36,178 bases of DNA from Bacillota bacterium (GTDB lineage: Bacteria; Bacillota; Clostridia; Christensenellales; Aristaeellaceae). The DNA is taken from assembly GCA_023436585.1 (NCBI GenBank), contig JAEZIN010000032.1, forward strand, positions 1-36,178, in the 5' to 3' direction. A program made the position numbers and the translations under genes. Positions 25,578 through 34,836 of this stretch are shown here, piece after piece. The notes below the pieces were generated by a model that worked only from the letters and a program-made list of their open reading frames with translations, made no database searches and was not told the DNA's origin. Position 1 is the first letter of the stretch, and each line of letters starts with the position of its first letter.

Positions 25578-26499
25578 AGCTGGCCATGCTCCTTTTCCGG
25601 TAAATGATTGCCTTTTGGTCCTTGGCCTTTTTCTCGCGGCCGATGATTAAATAGATGAGGCCGATGCTAATGGCAATGCCGATGGAGTAGGACCAGGCCA
25701 TGGCAGTGGCGATGCCATAGCCGCGGTCGGGCTCCAGCATGCTGTCGCGGATTAAGATAATCACCTCATTGATTTCGCTGGTAGCCAGGAAAACCAACGA
25801 GTAGATGGCGTTGATAAGGATCATGTTCCGAAGGGAGGGCAGCGTGATCTTCCAGAACACCACCCAACTGGAAGCGCCGTCGATGAGCGCCGCCTCGTAC
25901 AGCGCCAGATCGATCTTTTGAAGCCCGGCCAGAAAGATCAGTATCGGTACGCCGGAATACCACAGAATCATGATCAACTGGCTGAACATATAGGAAATGG
26001 GCTGTGCCAGGAACCTGGGCAATTGCTCCGCCAGACCGTAAATGCCGTACTGCTCGATGAGAGGTATGGTGGTGGCGCCCTCCTGGGTGAGCATGTTCAT
26101 CACCGGCCCCGAGACCACGATGATGGGCAGGAAGAAAATAGCCCTGAAAAGGCCCTTGCCGCGTATCTTTTGATTGATCAGCATGGCGATCAACAGGGAG
26201 AACACCAATATCACCGGCAGGCTGAACAGCGTGTTGGCAAAGAAATTGCGAAGCCGCTCCGTGAAGTAGATGTCCCGCTGGAAGATATCGATGTAGTTGT
26301 TGAAGCCCACAAAGTTCATCCTCCGCCCACGGGCGGTGATGGTGATCTTGTTCAGGCTGAACAGCACCGACTGGTACAGCGGGCTTGCGAAAAACAGGCC
26401 GAACCCCACAATCCAGGGGGAAAGGAACAGCAGCCCTTTCAAATCCCGTTTTCTGGTAACGGTCAGGAACCTGCGCCTCTTTTTTGCGGAAGCTGCCAT
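25567..26499 (-). CDS. CUT1 sugar ABC transporter permease, MalF type
   Basis: A 310-residue membrane protein forming the other half of the channel with the overlapping downstream permease. Spans include GLLFLSPWIVGFGLFFASPL near the start and about five more. The EAA loop reads LALYEAALIDGASSWVVFW, followed by KITLPSLRN. I place the start at ATG 26499, seven bases after AGGAGG; the GTG at 26517 lies upstream of that site. The start is 14 bases after the stop of the DUF5696-like gene, so the transporter is co-transcribed with it. Confidence 0.92.
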   Translation of the reverse strand: MAASAKKRRRFLTVTRKRDLKGLLFLSPWIVGFGLFFASPLYQSVLFSLNKITITARGRRMNFVGFNNYIDIFQRDIYFTERLRNFFANTLFSLPVILVFSLLIAMLINQKIRGKGLFRAIFFLPIIVVSGPVMNMLTQEGATTIPLIEQYGIYGLAEQLPRFLAQPISYMFSQLIMILWYSGVPILIFLAGLQKIDLALYEAALIDGASSWVVFWKITLPSLRNMILINAIYSLVFLATSEINEVIILIRDSMLEPDRGYGIATAMAWSYSIGIAISIGLIYLIIGREKKAKDQKAIIYRKRSMASYAK

Positions 26500-26513
26500 G
26501 GGGAAACCTCCTT

Positions 26514-28748
26514 TCACGGGGTGGTGACCAAGTAACCGGCCGGCGGTACGGACAAGCCTGCTATTGTATAAGCCGTATCGCCATAATTGACGATGACCGA
26601 AACGCCGTTGTTATACGTCACCTCAGCCACCTTGGGGGTAAGAAGCGCGTGGGATTTGATACCCGCGCCTTCCACCAGGCTGAAAAACGCCTTCAGCTCT
26701 TTGGAGTAGTCAAGCACCTGCTGCCTGTATACTTCGTACTCGGAGGAGTAGATGTCTGTGGAATTGGTGTTTTTGAGCTTTTCCGGGCTGTCCATGGTGA
26801 TCAGGAAGGAGGGGTAAGCCCCGTACTCGATCATCTTCAAAAAGAACTCCCGGTTGTTGGGCTCAAAGTTCGCGTAATCGGCAAAATAGGGCACAATGCC
26901 GTTTAGCGCCATGGGCAGGAAGGGAATCTCCGCCGCGATAAAGTTATAGTTGGAGGTGTACAGCGGCAGGTCCAGGAGATAATCCATATCACGCCAGAGG
27001 TAATCAAAGGGCTGCTTTAAGGCGACATCCGCGTAGGACAGCTTTTGAACGGCCGCGGCGAAGCCCTCCGCCGCCTCGCCCCGGGTATGGACGGCACCGT
27101 CCGAGTAGTAGGAGAACAGTGTGCTGGGCAGCGCGCTGATGCCAACGCCCAGGTCCTTCTCCCCGCCTAAGATGCGGCGGTACCGGTCCGCCATTTCCTG
27201 CACCCTGCCCGGCGTCAGAAAGTACAGCGTATCGTAAGGCGGCGTGGCCGTCATGGTATACATAATGGACTGGCTGACGCTCTTGGCGATGTCCGTGTTG
27301 GTGTTGTACAGGCGGTTGGGGTTGGCATGCAGGAAATTCTGCTCCAGGAAGAACGCGCCGCCCTTTTGTCCAACTGTGGATGCCAGGTCTTTTAAATCCG
27401 CCATACTGCCGATTTTCCCCTCTGGGGAAAAATTGCCGCTGCCCAGGTTCTTGGAAAGGCCGCCCGCCTGCCAGCCCATATACAGAACAAGAAGATCGTC
27501 AAGGCCCTGTTCCTGCAACTCGTTCACGATCCGCTTTGCCTGGCCGGCTGTGGTCACGGATGTTACCGTATCCCCGATCAGCGTCTTTTCCGTATCCCCG
27601 CCCAGGAAATCGATCCTGGTTTTATAGGAAACATCCTTGGGGGAAATGATGCCGCTTTTCAGCAGGTATTCCCGGTACTTTTGAGCCATGCCGTTATAGC
27701 CGGCGTCCTCGCCCGTGAGCATATGCAGGCGAAGCTGGATGTCCCTGAAATAGGGCACCTTTTCCGAGGTGAGTATGCCCTTAGTCCTGGTGGTGGGCAT
27801 GTTGTACTGCTCGCGGTAGATGAACCTGGCGGCGATCCAGTTGAAGTCCGTGATGGCGCCGTTGGGATAGGCCAGGATCTCCGCGTTGTACTGCCCTTTT
27901 TCCACCGTAGCCAGGAAGGCCGCCTGCTCCCCCGTATGCGCCATGCCATAGTAGGGGGCCATGATCTTCTCAGGCTCCTTGGGCGCCCACTTGCCGGCCA
28001 GGAGGATGGATTCCCTGCGCGTGCCCAGGTTATCGCCGTAGATGCGCTTTTGGTAAGGCGTCTTGTACTTGCCGCCGTTGTCGCTGAGGCTGATGATAGC
28101 GCCGGAACCCTCGGGCACCAGCATATACCCCTTAATTTGTCCCAGCTTGGTGGAGCCGAAGAACGGGTACAGGTACAGGCCGCAGATGCGGACTGTTTCC
28201 CCCTCCGTGATCTCCTTGGCCGGCACGTGGACCAGCACGCCGTCATCTGTAAGCCGCACCTGGATCAAAAGGTGGATGCCCTGTTTCTTGTATGTGACCC
28301 TGGCGTCAAACCCGGCATCCTTTTCTTCAAAGGCAATTTCAGGGTTGCCGTTGAACGCGTCCACCCGAAGGGGCGTAGGTGACCGGTCGTCAAAGTATTC
28401 CATCGCAAAGCCGGAGCGCATCAAGCCCTTCCAGGAATCATTGACCTTTGTGGTTTCGTCCAACTGCGTGCCGTACAGGCATTTTCCCGTCTTCTTGTCC
28501 TCCAGCACAATGGAAAGCGTCGCAGGATCGGCATAGAGACGGAATGCGGCGTTTTCAGCCACGGCCCGGTGGCTCGTGACCGTGCGGCTTTCATCCGTTT
28601 CCATGGCCGTCGACGTCATGAGGCCCACATATTCGCTGGCGGACGCCTGGCTGCCGGAAACATTCGTTGCCGCCGGGGAGCAGGCCGCACACAAAACCAG
28701 CACCAAAATCAATACCAGTACCAGAGGAAGGCGCTTTTCAGCCCGCAC
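26514..28748 (-). CDS. DUF5696-like surface lipoprotein
   Basis: A 744-residue protein of unknown function. The signal peptide ends in a Cys at residue 23 (CAACSPAA), so it is probably lipid-anchored, although Cys at -3 is unusual. VAENAAFRLYADPATLSIVLEDKKTGKCL is, with gaps, the opening I associate with DUF5696 proteins, followed by a beta-rich part to about 340 and an alpha/beta part that could be a TIM barrel (about 380-700; DDLLVLYMGWQAGG, WRDMDYLLDLPLYTSN). The latter looks like a glycoside hydrolase, but I cannot name catalytic residues. The start is GTG with AGGGAGGTG seven bases before it, overlapping the NHL/Yip1 gene by 11 bases. A permease pair follows. This linkage points to a carbohydrate role. 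Confidence 0.7.
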   Translation of the reverse strand: MRAEKRLPLVLVLILVLVLCAACSPAATNVSGSQASASEYVGLMTSTAMETDESRTVTSHRAVAENAAFRLYADPATLSIVLEDKKTGKCLYGTQLDETTKVNDSWKGLMRSGFAMEYFDDRSPTPLRVDAFNGNPEIAFEEKDAGFDARVTYKKQGIHLLIQVRLTDDGVLVHVPAKEITEGETVRICGLYLYPFFGSTKLGQIKGYMLVPEGSGAIISLSDNGGKYKTPYQKRIYGDNLGTRRESILLAGKWAPKEPEKIMAPYYGMAHTGEQAAFLATVEKGQYNAEILAYPNGAITDFNWIAARFIYREQYNMPTTRTKGILTSEKVPYFRDIQLRLHMLTGEDAGYNGMAQKYREYLLKSGIISPKDVSYKTRIDFLGGDTEKTLIGDTVTSVTTAGQAKRIVNELQEQGLDDLLVLYMGWQAGGLSKNLGSGNFSPEGKIGSMADLKDLASTVGQKGGAFFLEQNFLHANPNRLYNTNTDIAKSVSQSIMYTMTATPPYDTLYFLTPGRVQEMADRYRRILGGEKDLGVGISALPSTLFSYYSDGAVHTRGEAAEGFAAAVQKLSYADVALKQPFDYLWRDMDYLLDLPLYTSNYNFIAAEIPFLPMALNGIVPYFADYANFEPNNREFFLKMIEYGAYPSFLITMDSPEKLKNTNSTDIYSSEYEVYRQQVLDYSKELKAFFSLVEGAGIKSHALLTPKVAEVTYNNGVSVIVNYGDTAYTIAGLSVPPAGYLVTTP

Positions 28749-30780
28749 GGAAATACACCTCCCTGAACACGGATGATACGAAGTCCACCACTTGGTTGAC
28801 CAGGATCACGGCTATGACGCCGGTGATGAATATCAGGGCCATGGTAAAGAAGGTCAATACAAGGCACCAGATCGTCTTTTTGAAGGTGTAAGCCTGAATC
28901 TCCTTCACCATGACGACCACCAGCACGGCGATGGAGGCGATGATGAAGAAATCGCCGATGTGCATGATAAACGCTTCATTGTTGGTCAGCCCGTGGCTTA
29001 CAAGGGTCAAAACAGGCTTGATGAATATGTAGGGCATCAGGCAGTAGGCCAGAGAGCAGTATACATCCTTCAACCGGGCCTCGCCGTCTGAGATGGAGCA
29101 GATCAGGTTACAGGAGACTACCGAAAAGCTAATGACCCCAAAGACCGTCATAAAATCCTGGCCGATCTCAAAATAACCGTCCGGCACCGCTTTGAACAGG
29201 AAGGCCGTCCAATACTTGCCCATCAAAAACACAAGGAAGAAAAGGAGATATACGACGGTGGAAGATAATACGCTTACCTTGCTTTCGTGGCGTATGCCGT
29301 AGAAGGCGTCCGCCGGATTCTTCGGCACCCTGGCCATATAGGCCACCTTCTGCACGATGGGTACGTCATGAAGGCGGCCAAGCAGCTGGCCCGCCGGCGC
29401 AAGCCAGCCGTATTTTCTGCTGGTCAGGCGGACTGCCTTGAATACGATATACAGCGCCGCCATCAGGAGGAACACGTACGCCAGATTCTGCATCAGCCAG
29501 GCGTTGCGCGTTTCCCAGAAGGATTCGGAATAGCCTGTGCGGGCATACCCCAGGCGGAAGGCGTTCATGGCCTTGTCATACTGACCCTGCTTGTAATACG
29601 CTTCCCCTATGCCCCGGTACGCCAGGGAGAACATGGCATCCTGGGAAAGGGCCGACTCCCAAGGCGCCTGACTTTCAACGTACTGGCCCTTTTGGTACAG
29701 CTCCAGTGCACTGTGCACGGTGCTGGCGTATTCCGTCGGCTTGAACACGGTAACGCTTTTGCGCTCTGAATCCAGCACGTACAGGAATCCCGCGCCGTCC
29801 ACGGCGATGCCGGCGGCGGCGATAAACAGGCCGTTGCGGTTGTAGCCGTCGTCCCTGCCGCCGAACAGGTACAAAAAATCGCCGTCAGTGGTGTATTCCG
29901 CAATATAGCCGTCAGAAGATACGGTATAGATGTTGCCGATAGAACTTACGCAAACGTCAGCAACCAAGCTGTCCAGCGACGTGCGCTTGAACATGTTCAC
30001 ACCGGCCATGTTGAACTTCTTCAGAGCGTCGGCCGCGCCGCCCTGGGTCACGGTGTATATGAGCCCCCGCTGGTCTACCGTAAGGTTGATAGGCGCCACG
30101 GGCACGTTCAATTTCAGCTGCGCCTGCTGTTCGCTGGTGAACAGCAGCCTGCGTATGACCTCATCCAGCGAAAGCGGCGTTTTGTTGGCGCCCACATAGC
30201 CGAAGAAATCGCCCTCCCGGCTTAGCTGTATGACGCCGCCGCTGTTCCCTTCCGATATGATGTACACGTTGCCGGCCCGGTCGGCCACCACCTTGCTGGG
30301 GGTAAAGTCCACATCCTTGCCGTAAAGCACTTCCTCCGGCTTTGTGTACTGGCGGACAAGGTTTCCCTCCGCGTCGAAGAGAAACACGGCCTTGCCCCTG
30401 GAATCCGCCACGTACACCTGATTGTCCGCGCTTACAAACACGCCTTTGGGATACTTCAAAATGCCTTTGCCGATTTCAAGCACCAGCGTGCCGTCCATAG
30501 TTACCTTCAGCACGCGGCCGTTGCCCGTGTCCGCGATGTACATGTACCCGTCGGAGGATATGGCGATATCCCCCGGCGTTTTCAGGTCCTTTTCACCGAA
30601 CTTTTCTATGGTCATAACCGGCAGGTAGGCATCCTTGGTCTTGCTCATGCCGCCGCCCACATACGGCGTACGTGTATCATAAGGGGCGTTGGCCGCCAAA
30701 GCGCCGCCCATGGGCAGCAGGGAAAGCGCCATGCACAGAACCAGCAGATATTCAGTTGCCCGTTTCATGCGAAAGTTCAT
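28738..30780 (-). CDS. NHL-propeller, TPR and Yip1-like membrane protein
   Basis: A 680-residue fusion. A signal peptide ends near residue 30 (GGALAANA). Residues about 50-350 hold NHL-type propeller repeats (DIAISSDGYMYIADTGNGRVLKV, GVFVSADNQVYVADSRGKAV, GIAVDGAGFLYVLDSERKSV). Residues about 355-425 are a TPR-like helix pair (YRGIGEAYYKQGQYDKAMNAF). A membrane span follows at about 440-460, then a Yip1-like domain with about five spans (about 505-670). The propeller and TPR should face outward and the Yip1 part sit in the membrane. AAAGGAG is seven bases before the ATG. No function is known; it lies 49 bases after a permease gene and overlaps the DUF5696-like gene, so it is probably part of the same surface complex. 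Confidence 0.8.
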   Translation of the reverse strand: MNFRMKRATEYLLVLCMALSLLPMGGALAANAPYDTRTPYVGGGMSKTKDAYLPVMTIEKFGEKDLKTPGDIAISSDGYMYIADTGNGRVLKVTMDGTLVLEIGKGILKYPKGVFVSADNQVYVADSRGKAVFLFDAEGNLVRQYTKPEEVLYGKDVDFTPSKVVADRAGNVYIISEGNSGGVIQLSREGDFFGYVGANKTPLSLDEVIRRLLFTSEQQAQLKLNVPVAPINLTVDQRGLIYTVTQGGAADALKKFNMAGVNMFKRTSLDSLVADVCVSSIGNIYTVSSDGYIAEYTTDGDFLYLFGGRDDGYNRNGLFIAAAGIAVDGAGFLYVLDSERKSVTVFKPTEYASTVHSALELYQKGQYVESQAPWESALSQDAMFSLAYRGIGEAYYKQGQYDKAMNAFRLGYARTGYSESFWETRNAWLMQNLAYVFLLMAALYIVFKAVRLTSRKYGWLAPAGQLLGRLHDVPIVQKVAYMARVPKNPADAFYGIRHESKVSVLSSTVVYLLFFLVFLMGKYWTAFLFKAVPDGYFEIGQDFMTVFGVISFSVVSCNLICSISDGEARLKDVYCSLAYCLMPYIFIKPVLTLVSHGLTNNEAFIMHIGDFFIIASIAVLVVVMVKEIQAYTFKKTIWCLVLTFFTMALIFITGVIAVILVNQVVDFVSSVFREVYFRAG

Positions 30781-30829
30781 ACCCCAGCTCCTTTACCGCA
30801 CTTTACATCCGGGGACTTACCCTATCTGC

Positions 30830-31723
30830 TCAGCGGAACAGCCTGCGCGCGCCTTTGGATATACCGTAGACCATCAGCAAGAGCACCACGGACACGGCGG
30901 AGGCGTAGCCCATTTCATAACGGATGAAACCGAAATCCTCAATGTGGTTGACGATCAGTTGGCCGAAGTACCCAGGTGTGGGGTTGACGCCCGACAGCAG
31001 CACGCCGATATACCCTACCTGGAAGGTGCTCACCACGGCCATCACCGCGCCAAAGAGCATCTGCGGCTTCATCATGGGGATGGTGATGTAGAACATCTCC
31101 TGGAACCTGTTGCGCAGCCCGTCGATGGTGGCCGCCTCGTACACGCTGGTATCGATGTTGAGTATGCCGGCCAGCATGGCTAAAAAGCCCACGCCCATGC
31201 TGCTCCACAGGGCGATGATGATCATAATGGGCAGCAGGTACGCCGTCACCAGGAAGGGGAACGGCTCCGTAATCAGCCCCAGGCTGATCAACAACCCATT
31301 GACATACCCCAACTGGTCACCGGCGAATATGATCCGCCAGACCACCGCCATGGTGGTGCCCACCGTAAGCGAGGGAGAGTAGATGATCAGCGTGCAGATG
31401 GTTCTTGGCAGCTTGGGCAATTGCGCCAGGCTCCATGCCAGGAAGAAGGAGAGGGCGTACCCCACAGGCCCCACCACAATGGCAAAGGTGATGGTGTTGG
31501 GCAGCACGTGCTGCATGAAGATGGGGTCCTGGGTGAGAAGGCTGACATAGTTTTGCAGCCATACAAAGTCCAGGCGCTTTACGGCATCAAAGTTTGTAAA
31601 CGACAGTAGGATGGCGGCGGCCACGGGGATGATGATGAATACCGTAAAAAGGGCCAGGTAGGGCAGCAGGAAAAAGACTGCCGGGTTGACTTTCAAAAGA
31701 TGTCCCCGCATTTTTCCTCTCAT
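30830..31723 (-). CDS. CUT1 sugar ABC transporter permease, MalF type
   Basis: A 297-residue channel subunit with about six spans, the first at about 15-40 (FFLLPYLALFTVFIIIPVAA). Its EAA loop is TSVYEAATIDGLRNRFQEM, followed by FYITIPMMKP. The start at 31723 overlaps the binding-protein stop by ATGA and has GGAAGG upstream; the GTG at 31732 touches that site and an ATG at 31711 is also possible. It directly follows the giant binding protein, its likely partner, yet no MalG-type permease is adjacent. The first unpaired MalG-type gene in the run is at 20333-21196. Confidence 0.9.
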   Translation of the reverse strand: MRGKMRGHLLKVNPAVFFLLPYLALFTVFIIIPVAAAILLSFTNFDAVKRLDFVWLQNYVSLLTQDPIFMQHVLPNTITFAIVVGPVGYALSFFLAWSLAQLPKLPRTICTLIIYSPSLTVGTTMAVVWRIIFAGDQLGYVNGLLISLGLITEPFPFLVTAYLLPIMIIIALWSSMGVGFLAMLAGILNIDTSVYEAATIDGLRNRFQEMFYITIPMMKPQMLFGAVMAVVSTFQVGYIGVLLSGVNPTPGYFGQLIVNHIEDFGFIRYEMGYASAVSVVLLLMVYGISKGARRLFR

Positions 31724-34656
31724 TTGAGCCACCCTTCCACCAGCTGGATCGTAGGCAGGATAAAGGGCTTCACGTACACGCCTTCCTTTGTGTAGCCAAA
31801 CTCCTCCAGCTTGCGCTTGATCTCCCTGTTGATATTCCTGTCGGCCGCATCAATGGCAGTTTGAAGCTTTTTGCCCTCCATTACGGCATCGATGGCATTG
31901 GAAATTTCCCGCTCCGCCATATATCCGCCGGGGACCCTGGGGGTTTCGTACGTCCACTTCAGTTGCTCAATGATCACAGCCTTGTGGTCGCGGTTCCAGG
32001 GGGCGTTGGCGATCGCCTCCATGTTGGCGGAGTTCCACAAATATTCGTTGCCCAGAGTGGTCTGCAAAAGGAAGGAAAAGTCCGTCTGTATTTCGGTGGA
32101 CATCCACCAATCCAGGAAAGCCCAGGCCTCGTCCTTTCGGTGGGAGGAGGAGAAGATCACGTTGCTTTCCGCGGCGCCGGACGTCCAGCGCTGCACCACG
32201 CCGTTTTCATCGGCAACGCCGGGGTACGGCGCCAGCTCCCATTTGCCGGCCAGTTCCGGCGCGGCGTTGGTTAACAGGTTGAACGTGCCGTAATCCGATA
32301 CGCCGATAGGTGTGCGGCCGTCGCGGAAATACTGGTAGAAGCTGGAGATGTTGTACTGCATGCTGTAAACGGTGTAGTTCTCCGTCAGCAGCGTCATGGC
32401 GTCGATGGCTTCCTGCGTCTGGAGGGCGGAAAGGCCCGTGCCGTCCTCATAGATGCTTCCGCCGTTTTGGAAGATAAAAGGTGAGGTGGCGGAGAAGGGC
32501 TTGGCGATGAAGTTGGATACCTGGCTGTTGAAGTTCATGCCCATGCGCCGAAGCTGCGGCAGCATATCCCTGACCTCCTGCATGGTGTCGGGGACATGAA
32601 GGCCCAGGGAATCCAATATATCCTTGCGATAGAACATGACCCAGAAGTTAAAGGTTTCGGGGATGGCATACACGCCCTCGTCCAGCACGCCGGGAATCAG
32701 CATGCCGGGTGCAAAGCGGGAAGCAACCTCCTTGAAGGTGTCAAACTCCCGCATATTGCAAAGCGCGCCGCGGATAGCCAGGTCATACACGCTGGGGGAA
32801 GCGATGGCCACTGCCGCATCCGGGGCTTTGCCGGAGGCGTTGGCCAGAATCAGCTTGGATTGGTCCGGCACGATAGACAAGTCCACCTTGATCCCGGTTG
32901 CCGGGGTAAAGTGGGTATCGGCCAGGTTTTGCATGATCTCCAGGTACTGCCTGGGCCGGGCGACCCATATTTGCAGCGTCTGCCCCTTTTGCCCGTCATA
33001 GTCGGCGGTGTATTCCTGCACCCCAAAGGACGAGAAGAAATGGCTGATGGAATCGCCCGCCGCCTCAAAGCCGCTCTTTTCCTTGGGCAGGCTGCCCTCC
33101 TCCTGGAACAGGGTGATGCTGTCCAGGCCAAGCTGGGAAAACTGCAGGCTCTCGATGGTATTGACCAGGTATTGCATGATGGAGTTGGAGTTGGAACCGG
33201 AGGAGGTTTTCACCGCGCTGGAGGCGGCACCCCTGGAAAACTCATTCAGCCGCTTGGGCAGCTCGTTGGGCTTCTGGCTCAGAATACGCATCAGCTGGGC
33301 GGCCACCTGAATCTGCTCGATCTCGCCGCACTTGCCGGATACGGACTTCAATTCATCCAGCGCCTTGTGCGTCTTCTCCAGCAGGTCCGCCCAGTAGGCA
33401 AGCTTTGCTCCCGCGTCGATGCCGTAATCGGAAAGGTTGAAATCCCTGTACCGGTCCGTGTTGCCGCCGGTGATCCTGGTAATCTCCAGCGTCAGATCGT
33501 TCATTTCATCGGTGATCCGCTCCAGGATCATGATGGCCGACCTGGTCGGGTCCAGTGAAACCTCCAGCGAAAGGGTATGCCTGCCCTTTGTAAGGTACAC
33601 GGCATCGGGCAGGGTGTACCTTGTAAACTGCCGGGCAAAGCCGAAGGGAACATTTTGATACCCCTGGTTGGGGATGACCCCATCCATATAAATGTTGCGG
33701 AAAACCGTAAAGCCTGCCTTATCCGCCTGGCGGTAACGGAACATTAATTGATAGTAGCCGTCCTGCGGCGCGTCAAGATCATATTCCATCATGGCGCCGC
33801 CGTAGCGGAAGGAGCTGTCCTCTATATAATTTTGAACCTTCTTGCCGGCGCTGTAGGGAGTAAGGCGGCTGTCGTACGACGCGCCTGTGCGGATATTGGG
33901 GTTGTTGCGCCGTGCCATCTGCTCGGCTTCCAGAATGACTATCGCGTTTCCCGCTGGCACATGGCCGCTGTTTTTCGCAATCTCCGGCTTTGCGCACAGG
34001 GACAGGGAGGAAACGGTGACGGCGCTTTCCGAACAGCTCAAGGCGATTGTGTGGCTGCCCTGCTTCAAGTACACCAGCAGCGGTTCGCTGTACCGGCCCG
34101 ACAGCGTGCGGAAGTACGACTTTTGCCACACATTGCTGCGGTTGGGCATGCCGACGCATTCGTTACCGTAGCGGTCCAGGGGAAAACCCTCAGAAATCCA
34201 CACGTTGTTGGCCTGCAGGGAATTCCATTCCTCATAAGGCACGATCCCGTCCACCGTAGCCTTCATAACTGTCGGCAGCACCCTGTCCCCTTCCGGCCTG
34301 TAGGTGAAGGAGACGGCATACAGCCCATCCTGCGGGGCGGTAACGGCAAACTCGGCCTTGAGGCCGTTGATTTCAGAAAGGAAAACGCCCTCCTCCGCCT
34401 GTGCGGAAAAGGAAAGCTCGGGGCCTGTATACAAGGGCGCGGAAAGGCTGGAGAGATAAATCTCATAGCTGTCCTGCGGAAGGTTCTCCATGCCAAGAAA
34501 TACATCCCGCAGCGCGGCCATGGATGCTTCAAGCTGTGCCTTTGCCGGCAGGACAGCGGCGGATGCCTGAAGCCCGGCCAGCAGTACAGCGGCTGCAGCG
34601 GCCAGGATCAAAGCTGCGGTGATGATCAGGATCACGGGCCTTTTGCGCATCATCAT
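31720..34656 (-). CDS. giant membrane-anchored solute-binding protein with carbohydrate-binding-like domains
   Basis: A 978-residue protein, about twice the usual length. An N-terminal span (about 8-30) lacks a lipobox and may act as anchor or signal. Two beta-sandwich regions follow (about 70-240 and 243-390). The second opens with ILEAEQM (Glu243), the start typical of CBM6/CBM35 modules, and both carry the PQDGYYQLMFRYR type of strand. A helical region (about 390-550) links to a family 1 binding-protein domain from about residue 557 (LQIWVARPRQYLEIMQ) to the end. It should bind polysaccharide through the sandwiches and pass oligomers to the permease that overlaps its stop. Three ATG codons stand in a row at the start; the third (34650) has the best spacing to GGAG. 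Confidence 0.88.
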   Translation of the reverse strand: MMMRKRPVILIITAALILAAAAAVLLAGLQASAAVLPAKAQLEASMAALRDVFLGMENLPQDSYEIYLSSLSAPLYTGPELSFSAQAEEGVFLSEINGLKAEFAVTAPQDGLYAVSFTYRPEGDRVLPTVMKATVDGIVPYEEWNSLQANNVWISEGFPLDRYGNECVGMPNRSNVWQKSYFRTLSGRYSEPLLVYLKQGSHTIALSCSESAVTVSSLSLCAKPEIAKNSGHVPAGNAIVILEAEQMARRNNPNIRTGASYDSRLTPYSAGKKVQNYIEDSSFRYGGAMMEYDLDAPQDGYYQLMFRYRQADKAGFTVFRNIYMDGVIPNQGYQNVPFGFARQFTRYTLPDAVYLTKGRHTLSLEVSLDPTRSAIMILERITDEMNDLTLEITRITGGNTDRYRDFNLSDYGIDAGAKLAYWADLLEKTHKALDELKSVSGKCGEIEQIQVAAQLMRILSQKPNELPKRLNEFSRGAASSAVKTSSGSNSNSIMQYLVNTIESLQFSQLGLDSITLFQEEGSLPKEKSGFEAAGDSISHFFSSFGVQEYTADYDGQKGQTLQIWVARPRQYLEIMQNLADTHFTPATGIKVDLSIVPDQSKLILANASGKAPDAAVAIASPSVYDLAIRGALCNMREFDTFKEVASRFAPGMLIPGVLDEGVYAIPETFNFWVMFYRKDILDSLGLHVPDTMQEVRDMLPQLRRMGMNFNSQVSNFIAKPFSATSPFIFQNGGSIYEDGTGLSALQTQEAIDAMTLLTENYTVYSMQYNISSFYQYFRDGRTPIGVSDYGTFNLLTNAAPELAGKWELAPYPGVADENGVVQRWTSGAAESNVIFSSSHRKDEAWAFLDWWMSTEIQTDFSFLLQTTLGNEYLWNSANMEAIANAPWNRDHKAVIIEQLKWTYETPRVPGGYMAEREISNAIDAVMEGKKLQTAIDAADRNINREIKRKLEEFGYTKEGVYVKPFILPTIQLVEGWLK

Positions 34657-34836
34657 ACTCCACCTTGCACGATCAATCTATCGGGCCTTTGTCCATTAAA
34701 CGGAGGTATGGATATCAGGAATTTATTGGATAAGCATATAAGCCGCTCATCCTTTTTGTAAAGAGAACACGAAACAGACTGGATGCGGAAATCCGCTTTC
34801 AGCTTTCGTACTTTTCTTTCCTGTTCTTCCATACCA

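Noticed and set aside
32596..33558. A 320-codon plus-strand frame opposite the giant binding-protein gene
   Set aside because: Antisense shadow rich in Gly, Leu and His with no domain or ribosome binding site logic.
34785..34800. Catabolite-responsive element in the leader of the long operon
   Set aside because: Only the TGAAAGCG half fits; the other half departs from the consensus at several fixed positions.
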